A stretch of DNA of 64,000 nucleotides from positions 1,798,001-1,862,000 of the forward strand of contig NZ_CP162010.1 in assembly GCF_041734645.1 (NCBI RefSeq), given 5' to 3'. Both the position numbers and the translations under genes were made by a program. Positions 44,447 through 53,032 of this stretch are shown piece after piece. Under the pieces are notes generated by a model. It was given only the letters and a program-made list of their open reading frames with translations. It was not told where the DNA came from and made no database searches. Position 1 is the stretch's first letter. Each line of letters starts with the position of its first letter. The DNA is from Rodentibacter sp901420285 (GTDB lineage: Bacteria; Pseudomonadota; Gammaproteobacteria; Enterobacterales; Pasteurellaceae).

Positions 44447-45659
44447 CGGCTTCTCCTAAAATCAGTACCGTATTATTGCCGCCAAAAGCAAAAGAACTGC
44501 TAGCGCCAATGCGGTGCTCGTACGGCCAGTAATCGTTTCGACTCGTTAAATGAATTTGTGCGGTAACCTCATCGGCTTGATTGTCCCAGCGTTGCGCAGG
44601 TAATTTGCCTGACGGATTGGTTTGCGGAGCAATTACCCCCCATAAAATCGCTGCCTCAATCGCTCCAGCCGCCCCCAAGGTGTGTCCGGTATAAGGTTTG
44701 GTCGTGCTACAAGGCGTTTGCGAACCGAAAATATGTTTTACCGCGATGGCTTCCATTTGATCGTTATGGAAAGTGCCGGTGCCGTGCAAATTAATCCAGC
44801 CGATTTGGTCGGCGGTCAGTTTGGCTGATTTCAATGCGGTGCTAAAAGCCGAGATCGCACCTTCGCCCGCCGGATGCGGCGACGACATATGATAAGCATC
44901 GCTGCTAGTGCCGTACCCCAACAGCGCAACAGAGGATTCATCCAAGGCTTCTCTGCTCATCACGAAAACAGCGGCGCCTTCGCCTAAATTGATGCCGTTG
45001 CGATTAGCGGAGAACGGGTTGGTTGGTTGCGTCGATAACACGGACAACGAATGAAAACCGACCAACGTGAGTAAAGAAAGCGTATCTACACCGCCACAAA
45101 TCACCGCGTCGCACAAATTTGCCTTCAATAACCGTGCGGCGCTGATTAAGGCTTTAGCACCCGAAGTGCAAGCAGTGGAAATGCCGTAGCAAATGCCCGA
45201 TAAACCGTATTGATACGCGATGAAATCGGCTGCGGCGGAAAAGTATTGTTGTTGCTGATTAAACGGAACGCCCGACCAATCATTGTGCCGTGCGGCATAT
45301 TGAAATACCGGCAAGTTTTCATCCACCCCGGTAGTGGAAGTGCCAATCACTACTGCCACCCGTTGTTTACCGAAGCGTCGAATCGCCCGTTCAATGCGGT
45401 CCTCAATTTGCACCAGACTATGCCATAACAATTGGTTATTGCGGCTTCGGTGCGCTCTCGGCAAATCGTCGGGGAACGGCCGCAACGACAACGCCACTTC
45501 ACCGACCATCGCGGATTTATCTTTTAAACCGCTTTCTCGGAATAGTTTATCCGACGCATAAAGAGGTGATTCAACTTCATTTAGCAACGCCTTGATGTGA
45601 TGCTCAAGACCTTCGCCTAAACTGCTAACAATGGCGGGTTTAGTTAAAAATAATTGCAC
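44439..45659 (-). CDS. apeO: Aryl polyene ketosynthase ApeO
   Basis: 406 aa from GTG 45659, which is preceded by agagga and lies 8 bases after the apeN stop; a longer frame from 45755 would overlap apeN. Catalytic Cys about 164 in GISTACTSGAKAL, His in NLHGTGTFHNDQ, His in YTGHTLGAAGAIEA, C-terminal SSFAFGGNNTVLIL. ApeO is the main elongating ketosynthase, working with the chain-length factor ApeC. Two 12-mers inside (44507 and 44832). Confidence 0.87.
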   Translation of the reverse strand: MQLFLTKPAIVSSLGEGLEHHIKALLNEVESPLYASDKLFRESGLKDKSAMVGEVALSLRPFPDDLPRAHRSRNNQLLWHSLVQIEDRIERAIRRFGKQRVAVVIGTSTTGVDENLPVFQYAARHNDWSGVPFNQQQQYFSAAADFIAYQYGLSGICYGISTACTSGAKALISAARLLKANLCDAVICGGVDTLSLLTLVGFHSLSVLSTQPTNPFSANRNGINLGEGAAVFVMSREALDESSVALLGYGTSSDAYHMSSPHPAGEGAISAFSTALKSAKLTADQIGWINLHGTGTFHNDQMEAIAVKHIFGSQTPCSTTKPYTGHTLGAAGAIEAAILWGVIAPQTNPSGKLPAQRWDNQADEVTAQIHLTSRNDYWPYEHRIGASSSFAFGGNNTVLILGEADD

Positions 45660-45667
45660 GTAATCCT

Positions 45668-46147
45668 CTAATTCAATCTCTCGATATGCCACTCGCTGCC
45701 ATCTGCTAAGACGATTTCCCATTGTTCGGTAAGCGCGCGAGTCGTCCACAGCCACTCGCCTCGGCGGCGATAAATTTTATTTTGCGATGTCTGTTGAACC
45801 TCAATAAGATCGGCACGAAGCGGTGGCGAAAATTCATAGGCAAGCGCCAAAAAGAGCCATTGAGCCTGGCTATTCGGCATAACGAAACCATCATTTTGCC
45901 AACCTTGCGGAGTAAGCAACAATCGAGCCAGCGGCGAACCTAAAGGCTCGGTTTGCACCCAACGCCATTGATTCGGCATAAATTGCACGGTCAACAAGCT
46001 GGTTTGATAAAGGGTTTGATTCTGCCGCCGCTCCACTTTGAACGTCTCGCTTGCCACTTGTTGTTGTGGCAATTGCGTGATCGTTGGGAAACTCGTACAT
46101 GCGCTTAAACAAAGCGCTAGCGCCGACAGCAAAAATAATTTTTTCAT
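45668..46147 (-). CDS. apeN: Outer-membrane lipoprotein ApeN (DUF3261)
   Basis: 159 aa with a lipoprotein signal (LALCLSACTSFP, Cys16), followed by a DUF3261-type domain. Conserved in aryl polyene loci beside the LolA-like and MMPL genes, so it probably helps deliver the pigment to the outer membrane. It begins 52 bases after apeM. Confidence 0.78.
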   Translation of the reverse strand: MKKLFLLSALALCLSACTSFPTITQLPQQQVASETFKVERRQNQTLYQTSLLTVQFMPNQWRWVQTEPLGSPLARLLLTPQGWQNDGFVMPNSQAQWLFLALAYEFSPPLRADLIEVQQTSQNKIYRRRGEWLWTTRALTEQWEIVLADGSEWHIERLN

Positions 46148-46199
46148 CGTTTCTCCGAGAAAAAAATGCAGTGAATTCTAGCGATTAGCCTTATCTAGA

Positions 46200-48497
46200 T
46201 CAACGGATAAATTTTGCGCTGCACAACATGCTTAGTAGCACGCCTAAGGTTACCGTTAAGCCGAATCCGGCCACTGCCGGCGTCGAACTCATACCCAGTA
46301 ATGCAAACGAAATCAGCGTGGTGGTCGCCGCTAAAAACAGTGTAAATTGTTTTTCGAAACGCGCTGCCCGTACCGTTTGCATATACACCGCATAGTCGAT
46401 ACCGATAGCGGAAACCAATAATAAGCCGAACATCGAAAATAAGCCGATCGGTAAACCAATCCAACCGCAAAGCGCAACCGTCAGCACAATCGCGACACAA
46501 GGTACGAGTAATAAACGTAAAGTCGTTTTGCCGTTAAACCATTTACGCAACAACAATGCCGCCAATACAAAGGACAGTACTTTTAACCACGCTGCTTGAT
46601 TACGCGTCATTTGGAAACCGTGGTTGAGTGACGCGCGTTTATCAAGCCAGAAAATATCTTGCTGATTTGCCAATTTTGCCATTTCCGCGCCGTCTGCCTC
46701 TTTTACTTTGACCAAGCCGGCAACCTGCGTTTCGTTCAACCGACCTAAATAATAAGGCCGCCAAGCCTGCCCCAATGTTGTGGATAATGCCGCTTGCAAG
46801 CTAAGCGGCGGTTGTTCTGCCAACATATGTAAACTCTCTACGACGGCATGTTGCGGAATGCCCAATTCGGTTAACGGTGCATAATCCGCCGGCTGAATCG
46901 TCGCCGAAATTTGGCGGGCAAGCATTTGTTGCCGTTGCGGCGCGACAAACCATTGACTTAACGCTTGAATATTCACACCTCGCGCGGTCAAATCCGCCGC
47001 CAATGCGGTGCTCTTTTCCAACAACTCGTCATCATTTTCGGCACAAATTAAAAACGCTTGCGCGCCCCAGTCAAAGCCTGTCAGTTGGCCAATTTGGCGC
47101 ATTTCCTCCAACATCGTTTTCGGCATGGAAACCCACGAGCGAATATCATCCTGCCATTGTGAACGATAAATCCCGACCGCCGTAAAACAAAGCAATAAAA
47201 CGGCAAACCCGCGATTACCTTTAAACGCCGTAAATTTTTCAAATATTGCGCGCACCTTGTTGTAACCTTTGCGATCCACCAACCGATTCGCGACTTGATA
47301 AGAGCCGATTAAAAACGGCAAAAGAAGTTGTGTAGTCCACACTGCGGCGATTAATGCTACTGCAGAAAATAGCGCCGTTTGTTTTAACACCGGTAAGTCG
47401 GTAAATGCCAGTAAACCATAACCGAGCAATGTCACCAATAAACTCATGGTAAAAGTAAAACGCAATTTTGCCATGGCGGGGCGCGCTTGCCAGTTCGCTC
47501 TAAATAACGAGCCTGCGAACCAATGCAATGGAAAGTCAATCAACACCCCGACCAAACTGGTACCAACTACAATCGTCAGAATATGAATATGCCGAAACAC
47601 CAATAATGTAGCGGCGATGCCCGCCATCATTCCGACGACAATCGGCAAAAACAACCACAAAATCCGCCAAGTACGAAAAACGCTCCACAAAAGCAATAGC
47701 GTCAAACTAATGCCCGACAGGCTCATTAATGTGCTTTCGCGCTCTGCTTTTTGTTTGGCGTCAGCGGCAAATAATGCATTGCCGGCCACAAGAAAGTGCG
47801 CTTCTCGGGCTTCCAATTGGCGACGATTTTGCGCCAACAACGTGGTTAATTTAGCCGCGGGATTAAGCCAAGTTTGCGCATTTAATTCGCCGCGCAACAG
47901 AACCCAAGTGAGCCCGTCTTGTGTTACCGACAACATCCCGTTTGTCGCATTCCATTGAAGCCGCCCGATTTGCGCACGGTTCATTGCAAAGCGCCCGAAG
48001 CCCAACCAATCTTGTTCCAAAGGCAATAAATTGGTCTGTTCAAAAGGGTTGGCTAATTGCTGTGCATAGTGTTGAAAATACTCGGCGGGACGTCGCAACA
48101 ATTGTTCTTGAATGTGTTCGGGCAAAGTCGCCCAAGCCAATTGCTGAATTTCTTGACGAAGCTGATTTAAATCAGGCTGAATGCGTGCATTTACTTGTGC
48201 GAAATCACCGCTTGTTTGCCAAACTTGTGCTGTTTCTTCCGCCAACGTAAAAGCTTGTTCAGGGTCAGTATGACCGACTAATGCGATCAGTTGGCGATTT
48301 AATTGCTGTTCTTGCCGTTTGTCTGCCTCAATGAGCACCGCATTGACGCCTTGCCGGGAAGGCAATAACGTGCGTAAGTCCGTTTGCAACCATTCGCCTT
48401 GGTGCCAAAAACCGGCTAACAGCGCAACGGTGAATACCAGAAAGAGGACGTAACCCCAAGTTTGATAAGCGGGGAAAAACGCGATCGTTTTTTTCAT
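46200..48497 (-). CDS. apeM: MMPL/RND-type exporter ApeM
   Basis: 765 aa with about twelve transmembrane helices in two repeats, each with a large periplasmic loop: TM1 near residues 12-30, first bundle about 260-410, second about 630-765. AIGIDYAVYMQT in the second bundle and GVLIDFPLHWF in the first are the paired SSD/MMPL motifs with Asp residues. Probably moves the aryl polyene lipid across the inner membrane, with ApeL and ApeN. 12-mers at 47001 and 48334. Confidence 0.87.
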   Translation of the reverse strand: MKKTIAFFPAYQTWGYVLFLVFTVALLAGFWHQGEWLQTDLRTLLPSRQGVNAVLIEADKRQEQQLNRQLIALVGHTDPEQAFTLAEETAQVWQTSGDFAQVNARIQPDLNQLRQEIQQLAWATLPEHIQEQLLRRPAEYFQHYAQQLANPFEQTNLLPLEQDWLGFGRFAMNRAQIGRLQWNATNGMLSVTQDGLTWVLLRGELNAQTWLNPAAKLTTLLAQNRRQLEAREAHFLVAGNALFAADAKQKAERESTLMSLSGISLTLLLLWSVFRTWRILWLFLPIVVGMMAGIAATLLVFRHIHILTIVVGTSLVGVLIDFPLHWFAGSLFRANWQARPAMAKLRFTFTMSLLVTLLGYGLLAFTDLPVLKQTALFSAVALIAAVWTTQLLLPFLIGSYQVANRLVDRKGYNKVRAIFEKFTAFKGNRGFAVLLLCFTAVGIYRSQWQDDIRSWVSMPKTMLEEMRQIGQLTGFDWGAQAFLICAENDDELLEKSTALAADLTARGVNIQALSQWFVAPQRQQMLARQISATIQPADYAPLTELGIPQHAVVESLHMLAEQPPLSLQAALSTTLGQAWRPYYLGRLNETQVAGLVKVKEADGAEMAKLANQQDIFWLDKRASLNHGFQMTRNQAAWLKVLSFVLAALLLRKWFNGKTTLRLLLVPCVAIVLTVALCGWIGLPIGLFSMFGLLLVSAIGIDYAVYMQTVRAARFEKQFTLFLAATTTLISFALLGMSSTPAVAGFGLTVTLGVLLSMLCSAKFIR

Positions 48498-48503
48498 GGT
48501 GTT

Positions 48504-49097
48504 TTAGTCAGCCGATTCAAGAGCGGATTGTGCAAACGCCGACAGCGGCTGATTTAGTCGAATCTGCTGAAAATCAATTTGTGTGCGGTCGCCTTGCACT
48601 TCATTGAGCTGTAGGCGTTTGGCGGTTTGGTCGCCTTCAATTTCGATAGAGGTGAAAATTTGCTTCATCAATAAACTGTTCGGTGTGAGTATCAATTTCC
48701 AATTTTGTGCATTGCCCGATAATTTCATGTCAAATTGAGATTTCAACCCATCGATATTGCCGGACAACAATCCCAAGAATAAGCTAATTTGCTCGCTTTG
48801 CCCCGGTTTTTGATTACCCGTCCATTGCTTGCCATTCCATTGCGTGATGCCATCCGGTTTAACACGCAGTTGGTTGGCAAAGGGTTTTTCTAATTGCCAG
48901 AGCAGGCCTTTTTTCGCCACTAAGGTAAATTGTCCTTGCAGAGTAATCGGAGCGGCAAGAGATTTTAAGAAACGCTGTTGTACGAACCGACCTTGCACGT
49001 TTTGCGGTTGTTGCAGTTGTTGTACCAACTCGGCTTCGGAGAACGCCCAAGTAAAAGCGCTGAACAGAAAACCGCCAATAATCAATAAAATACGCAT
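48504..49097 (-). CDS. apeL: LolA-like outer-membrane lipoprotein carrier ApeL
   Basis: 197 aa with a cleavable signal peptide (about residues 1-18). LolA/LptA-type beta fold: VQGRFVQQRFLKSL, PITLQGQFTLVAKKGLLWQLEKPF, ITQWNGKQW. Presumed periplasmic shuttle for the product. 6 bases upstream of apeM. Confidence 0.83.
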   Translation of the reverse strand: MRILLIIGGFLFSAFTWAFSEAELVQQLQQPQNVQGRFVQQRFLKSLAAPITLQGQFTLVAKKGLLWQLEKPFANQLRVKPDGITQWNGKQWTGNQKPGQSEQISLFLGLLSGNIDGLKSQFDMKLSGNAQNWKLILTPNSLLMKQIFTSIEIEGDQTAKRLQLNEVQGDRTQIDFQQIRLNQPLSAFAQSALESAD

Positions 49098-49106
49098 TGT
49101 TTTTCC

Positions 49107-49547
49107 TTAATCTTCTTTGCTAAAACTCGCATGGTTTTCGATCGCTTGCCGCCAACAAGGCGGTGTTTGCCATTGCGTTTCGCGCGTGGCAATGCTGACT
49201 GCAACCTGCGTCGTACTGGCCGAGGTGAGTTTTTGACCGCTTTCGGCATCAAAAATCAGATAATCAATGCGCAAACAGCTTTCATATTCGACCACTGCAA
49301 GATCAATACGAATACGTTGACGAAACAAGGCGGGTTGTACGTATTTGATATTAAGCTGTACGATCGGCCAGCCGAAACCTTGTTTTTTCATCACGTCGTA
49401 GGTGTAACCAATTTCTTCAAGAAATGCGCAACGCGCCATTTCAAGGTATTTGACATAATGGCCGTGCCACATAATGTCCATGGAGTCTACGTCAAAAAAT
49501 TGAATTTTATGAACGGAACTGTGACGACAATAAGCATGTTTTTTCAT
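49107..49547 (-). CDS. apeK: Acyl-thioesterase ApeK
   Basis: 146-aa hotdog thioesterase of the 4-hydroxybenzoyl-CoA thioesterase type: VDSMDIMWHGHYVKYLEMAR with the catalytic Asp and the His pair, then LNIKYVQPALF. In known systems it releases or edits chains from the carrier protein. Start overlaps the upstream acyltransferase by 4 bases. Confidence 0.85.
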   Translation of the reverse strand: MKKHAYCRHSSVHKIQFFDVDSMDIMWHGHYVKYLEMARCAFLEEIGYTYDVMKKQGFGWPIVQLNIKYVQPALFRQRIRIDLAVVEYESCLRIDYLIFDAESGQKLTSASTTQVAVSIATRETQWQTPPCWRQAIENHASFSKED

Positions 49548-50467
49548 TCTTGATCATTCCAGAAGTTATAAAAATTAAACCAAAGTAGCGGATTTTCCGC
49601 GCATTCTTGCGCAAGAATATCGGCATATTGTTGCATCACGGTTAGAATCGCTTGCTCGCGTTGGGCACCGCGTCCTTCAATACAAGGCACAAAACGGCGC
49701 AATTTCATTCGGTAACGGCCGTGTTCTTTTAAACAAAATAGCGTATTGATCGGTGCTTTGAGAATACTTGCCAGCAACCAGGCGCCTTGTGGAAATTCCG
49801 CCACATCGCCTAAAAAATTCACCAATGCGGTTTTATCACCGCGTAACGGGACACGATCGACGGCAATGGCAATCCATTCGCCTTGTTCCAAACGTTGCGA
49901 GAGAGTGAGCATTTTTTGCGCGTCCAAGTCTTCCACTTGCATTAATGACAACGTATTCGCCCCCGCTGCCGTCAGCGCTTGATTAAATGCTTCGGCATTA
50001 CGACTATGCACCAACACATTCAATTTAAAAGCCTGATGCGGCCCGTTATCGAGCAAGGCACGGCAAATTTCGATATTGCCAAAATGCGAACAAACTAAAA
50101 TTTGTCCACGACCGTCGCGATCCATATCGGCAAATAAATTATCTTTATCGTCAATGGTGAGATCATCGTAATGAATTTTATGTTGCCACACGGCAAAGTT
50201 ATCGCAAACCATTTCGCCGAATCCTAAAAATTGACGAAAGACGGAAGCGTGCGGAAGATTTAGTGTCGGAGAATAGCGTCGTAAACGGGTTTGATAGGCG
50301 CGAATATTGCGCCGCGCTTTTGCGCTCGTGAGGTAAAAATAACTCACCACGATGACGCTTATCGGTTTAATTAACCAAAGCGGGCTGTATTTCACAATGA
50401 GCCGTGTGAGCCCTAAGAAAAAGGCGTTGCCGCGTTCCGCTTGCTTTGCCCAATGGGTCGATTTCAT
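49544..50467 (-). CDS. LpxL/HtrB-like acyltransferase (ApeJ C-terminal part)
   Basis: 307-aa lysophospholipid/lipid A acyltransferase-family protein: one N-terminal hydrophobic segment (about residues 28-48), HFGNIEICRAL with the HxxxxE/D-type motif (about 129-139), WIAIAVDRVPLRGDK, and AEFPQGAWLLASIL. In several aryl polyene loci this domain is fused to a glycosyltransferase as ApeJ; here the two are separate, with a one-base overlap (TAATG). It probably attaches an acyl or aryl polyene chain to a lipid acceptor. Confidence 0.82.
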   Translation of the reverse strand: MKSTHWAKQAERGNAFFLGLTRLIVKYSPLWLIKPISVIVVSYFYLTSAKARRNIRAYQTRLRRYSPTLNLPHASVFRQFLGFGEMVCDNFAVWQHKIHYDDLTIDDKDNLFADMDRDGRGQILVCSHFGNIEICRALLDNGPHQAFKLNVLVHSRNAEAFNQALTAAGANTLSLMQVEDLDAQKMLTLSQRLEQGEWIAIAVDRVPLRGDKTALVNFLGDVAEFPQGAWLLASILKAPINTLFCLKEHGRYRMKLRRFVPCIEGRGAQREQAILTVMQQYADILAQECAENPLLWFNFYNFWNDQE

Positions 50468-51195
50468 TACATTTTTCCCATGAGAAAACGTTTTAACATA
50501 GCGAAAAATAAACGCGCGTGCATTTTGCTAATCAACCAATTATCCGCCAAGCTGCGAAAGTGCGACACGCCGTCTTGCGCATAACGGATTCGGGTGTCGA
50601 GCCAAATAAATTCAATTCGGTGCCAGTGGGCTTTCACGAGAATTTCGATATCGAAATCCATTCGATCGCCCAAAAATTCCCGTTGAATTAACGGGGCGAT
50701 TGTAGCTAGCGGATAAATCCGAAAACCACACATCCCGTCTTTAATATCAAATGAATGGGTGTGCACGGCGTTCCAAAAGTCGGTGATTTTACGCCCGTAT
50801 AAACGCGCTTTCGGGGCATCGTCACCGTAAATCGGACGGCCACAAATTAACGCGGCCGGATTTTCTTGAGACTTCGCCAGCATTGCGGGACAGTCGGCCA
50901 GGTTATGCTGCCCGTCTGCGTCCACTTGCAAAGCATGCGTAAACCCTTGTTCTGCCGCCAATAACAACCCCGCTTTCATCGCCCCGCCTTTCCCTTGATT
51001 TGGTGTACGGTAATAAATTTTTACGCCTTCTTGCGCAAAAGTCTGAAGCACTTGGCGATGTAATTCGGTTGAACCGTCATCAATCACTAACACAGGCAAT
51101 CCAATGCGGTGCAGTTCGGCGAGCACGGCACCGAGGGTTGCAGAATGATTGTAATGAGGAATAACGGCAACCGGGTTAAACATAAAATGATTCAT
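50467..51195 (-). CDS. Family 2 glycosyltransferase (ApeJ N-terminal part)
   Basis: 242-aa GT-A fold: AVIPHYNHSATLGAVL, VLVIDDGSTELH, GKGGAMKAGLLLA, and the metal-binding DADGQHN (about residue 92), KDGMCGFRIYPL. Resembles dolichyl-phosphate-mannose-synthase-type enzymes. It presumably puts a sugar on the lipid carrier of the aryl polyene. The 5' end overlaps the second AMP ligase by 20 bases. Confidence 0.83.
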   Translation of the reverse strand: MNHFMFNPVAVIPHYNHSATLGAVLAELHRIGLPVLVIDDGSTELHRQVLQTFAQEGVKIYYRTPNQGKGGAMKAGLLLAAEQGFTHALQVDADGQHNLADCPAMLAKSQENPAALICGRPIYGDDAPKARLYGRKITDFWNAVHTHSFDIKDGMCGFRIYPLATIAPLIQREFLGDRMDFDIEILVKAHWHRIEFIWLDTRIRYAQDGVSHFRSLADNWLISKMHARLFFAMLKRFLMGKM

Positions 51196-52492
51196 CTTTT
51201 TGATTCAAAAATATTTGCTCGAAATCTGCGCGGCTGATTTTTGATTGACTATTACGCGGCAAGGCGCGGGTAAAGCGCCAATAACGCGGTAAAGCGGAAT
51301 GTTCTTGGCTTTCGCTTAAATCGCGGCGTAGTCGTTGCACTATCGCTTGACGGCCTATGCGACGATATGCGCTTATGCCTTCCTCGCTCAAGGCTAGCCA
51401 TGCAGCCGGTCGGGGATACTTAGGGTGTTGCGCGACATAAGCGTCGAGCACCCAAGGATGTTTCAATATATCTTGTTCAATTTTTACCAGCGAAATGCGC
51501 TTGTCGCCGAATTTCACAATTCGGTCGATTCGTCCCAATAAATGAAATTGCGCTCCTGAAATTTCTACCGCATCGGCAGTTTGTTCCCGCTGCTCTAGCC
51601 AAGGCGATTCCACCCATAATGCGCCTTGCTCATTTACGCCTAAACGCGTCACCGGCGTCGGTGTCCATAAACCGGGCTGCTCGCGAAAAGCAATCACGCC
51701 GGTTTCCGTACTACCGTAACCTTCAATGATTTTTGTGTTTAATTGCGCACGCATTGCTTTTGCTGTGGTCTCGGGTAACATGCCGCCGGAAGACAAAATA
51801 GCGACAATTTGACATCGATGTAACGCGGGATCGGATAAATTCAAATGAGTCAACAAGGCCGGACTGCTAATCCAAATACTACGCGGAACAGATAAACTTT
51901 CCGCAATAAGGTACTCGGGGTAAGGCAGTTGTTTACGGGCAATTGACCAACCCATCGTCAACGGCAACATCACTCGATAAGATAAGCCGTAATGGTGTTG
52001 CGTCGATACGCTGGAAACGACATGGATATTATTATCGGACGGAATAGCTAACGAACGACTGATAGCATCGGATTCTTGCCACATTTTTTCCGCCGTTTTT
52101 TTCATAATTTTCGGCTGCCCGCTGCTACCGGACGTTTTCAACCAAATTTCGGTTTGACTGGTTTTGTCGATACTTAACTCAGAATTCGCTACAGTTTGTG
52201 TGATGCCGTAGGTTTCAAAAAGAGCATCATCAAATAAAAAATCGGCATTTTCTTCAACCCATCGGCGATTTTCTTCCAGTAAATTCGGCGGCAATAAAAT
52301 TTTGACATCAGCCTCAAAACAAGCAAGCATCGCACAGGCAAAATACGCCGCATCATCAAACCAAAAGGCAACCGTTTGGATATGTTCTTGGCGCAATTGT
52401 TGACTGATTTGTCGACAGCGATGCGCGAAGTCTTGCCACGTCCACTGCGGATTGCGTGCGATTAATGACGTCGCTTGAAATGGAAGATTCAT
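51176..52492 (-). CDS. apeH: Second AMP-dependent acyl/aryl-ACP ligase
   Basis: 438 aa. Adenylation motifs: LKTSGSSGQPKI (about residues 118-129), EGYGSTETGV (about 255), LLGRIDRIVKFGDKRISLVKIEQ and the C-terminal catalytic Lys in LPRNSQSKISRADF. It is clearly homologous along its whole length to residues 1-430 of the ligase gene at 53033-54697 but has no dehydratase extension. Both copies look active. It may load a different starter acid, or correspond to the ApeH of single-copy loci. Confidence 0.82.
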   Translation of the reverse strand: MNLPFQATSLIARNPQWTWQDFAHRCRQISQQLRQEHIQTVAFWFDDAAYFACAMLACFEADVKILLPPNLLEENRRWVEENADFLFDDALFETYGITQTVANSELSIDKTSQTEIWLKTSGSSGQPKIMKKTAEKMWQESDAISRSLAIPSDNNIHVVSSVSTQHHYGLSYRVMLPLTMGWSIARKQLPYPEYLIAESLSVPRSIWISSPALLTHLNLSDPALHRCQIVAILSSGGMLPETTAKAMRAQLNTKIIEGYGSTETGVIAFREQPGLWTPTPVTRLGVNEQGALWVESPWLEQREQTADAVEISGAQFHLLGRIDRIVKFGDKRISLVKIEQDILKHPWVLDAYVAQHPKYPRPAAWLALSEEGISAYRRIGRQAIVQRLRRDLSESQEHSALPRYWRFTRALPRNSQSKISRADFEQIFLNQKDESFYV

Positions 52493-52495
52493 AGC

Positions 52496-53032
52496 TTATT
52501 TCCGTTGTTGTACTTGTCGGCGAACCAGCCATTCCACCGACATAACTGATGCCATCAATAGATAAGACCAAACACCGGTGTACCAGGCCCAATCATCATA
52601 ACGACCGAATAAAATTAAACCAGTGGAAACGATAATATTAAAAATAAAAACGCCGCACCAAACTTCGGTCACCCGACGCGTGTAAAAGACGGCGCGATTT
52701 GATAATTGTGGTTCTTGTAAACGAGCGAGTCGTTCGACGAAGGATTGTTTGGTAAACAAGCTGCCGCCGAAAAGACTGAGCATTAAGGCGTTCATCAACA
52801 CCGGATACCAATACATCGCATCTGTTTGTTTATACCAACCGACTAGCGTGAGCATTATCGCCATTAGACAAGAAAAATAGCGTTTTGAGGCTTGTTGATG
52901 GAAGGCTTTTAGCGCCCATAATATCGCCAGCAAATAAGGCAGTTGCACTAACTGTTGTTGTTCACCGAGCAGATAACCGAGCGGATATGCAATGGTGGCC
53001 AGCATCAGCACCGCATTGAGCAGAATCGTCAC
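52496..53032 (-). CDS. apeG: COG4648 membrane protein ApeG
   Basis: 178 aa with about five transmembrane helices. The pattern YWYPVLMNALMLSLFGGSLF, ERLARLQEPQLS and RRVTEVWCGVFIFNI is typical for COG4648 proteins of aryl polyene loci; their function is unproven. Between the two ligase genes, abutting the upstream one by 0 bases and the downstream one by 3. A 12-mer lies at 53007-53018 near the start. Confidence 0.78.
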   Translation of the reverse strand: MTILLNAVLMLATIAYPLGYLLGEQQQLVQLPYLLAILWALKAFHQQASKRYFSCLMAIMLTLVGWYKQTDAMYWYPVLMNALMLSLFGGSLFTKQSFVERLARLQEPQLSNRAVFYTRRVTEVWCGVFIFNIIVSTGLILFGRYDDWAWYTGVWSYLLMASVMSVEWLVRRQVQQRK

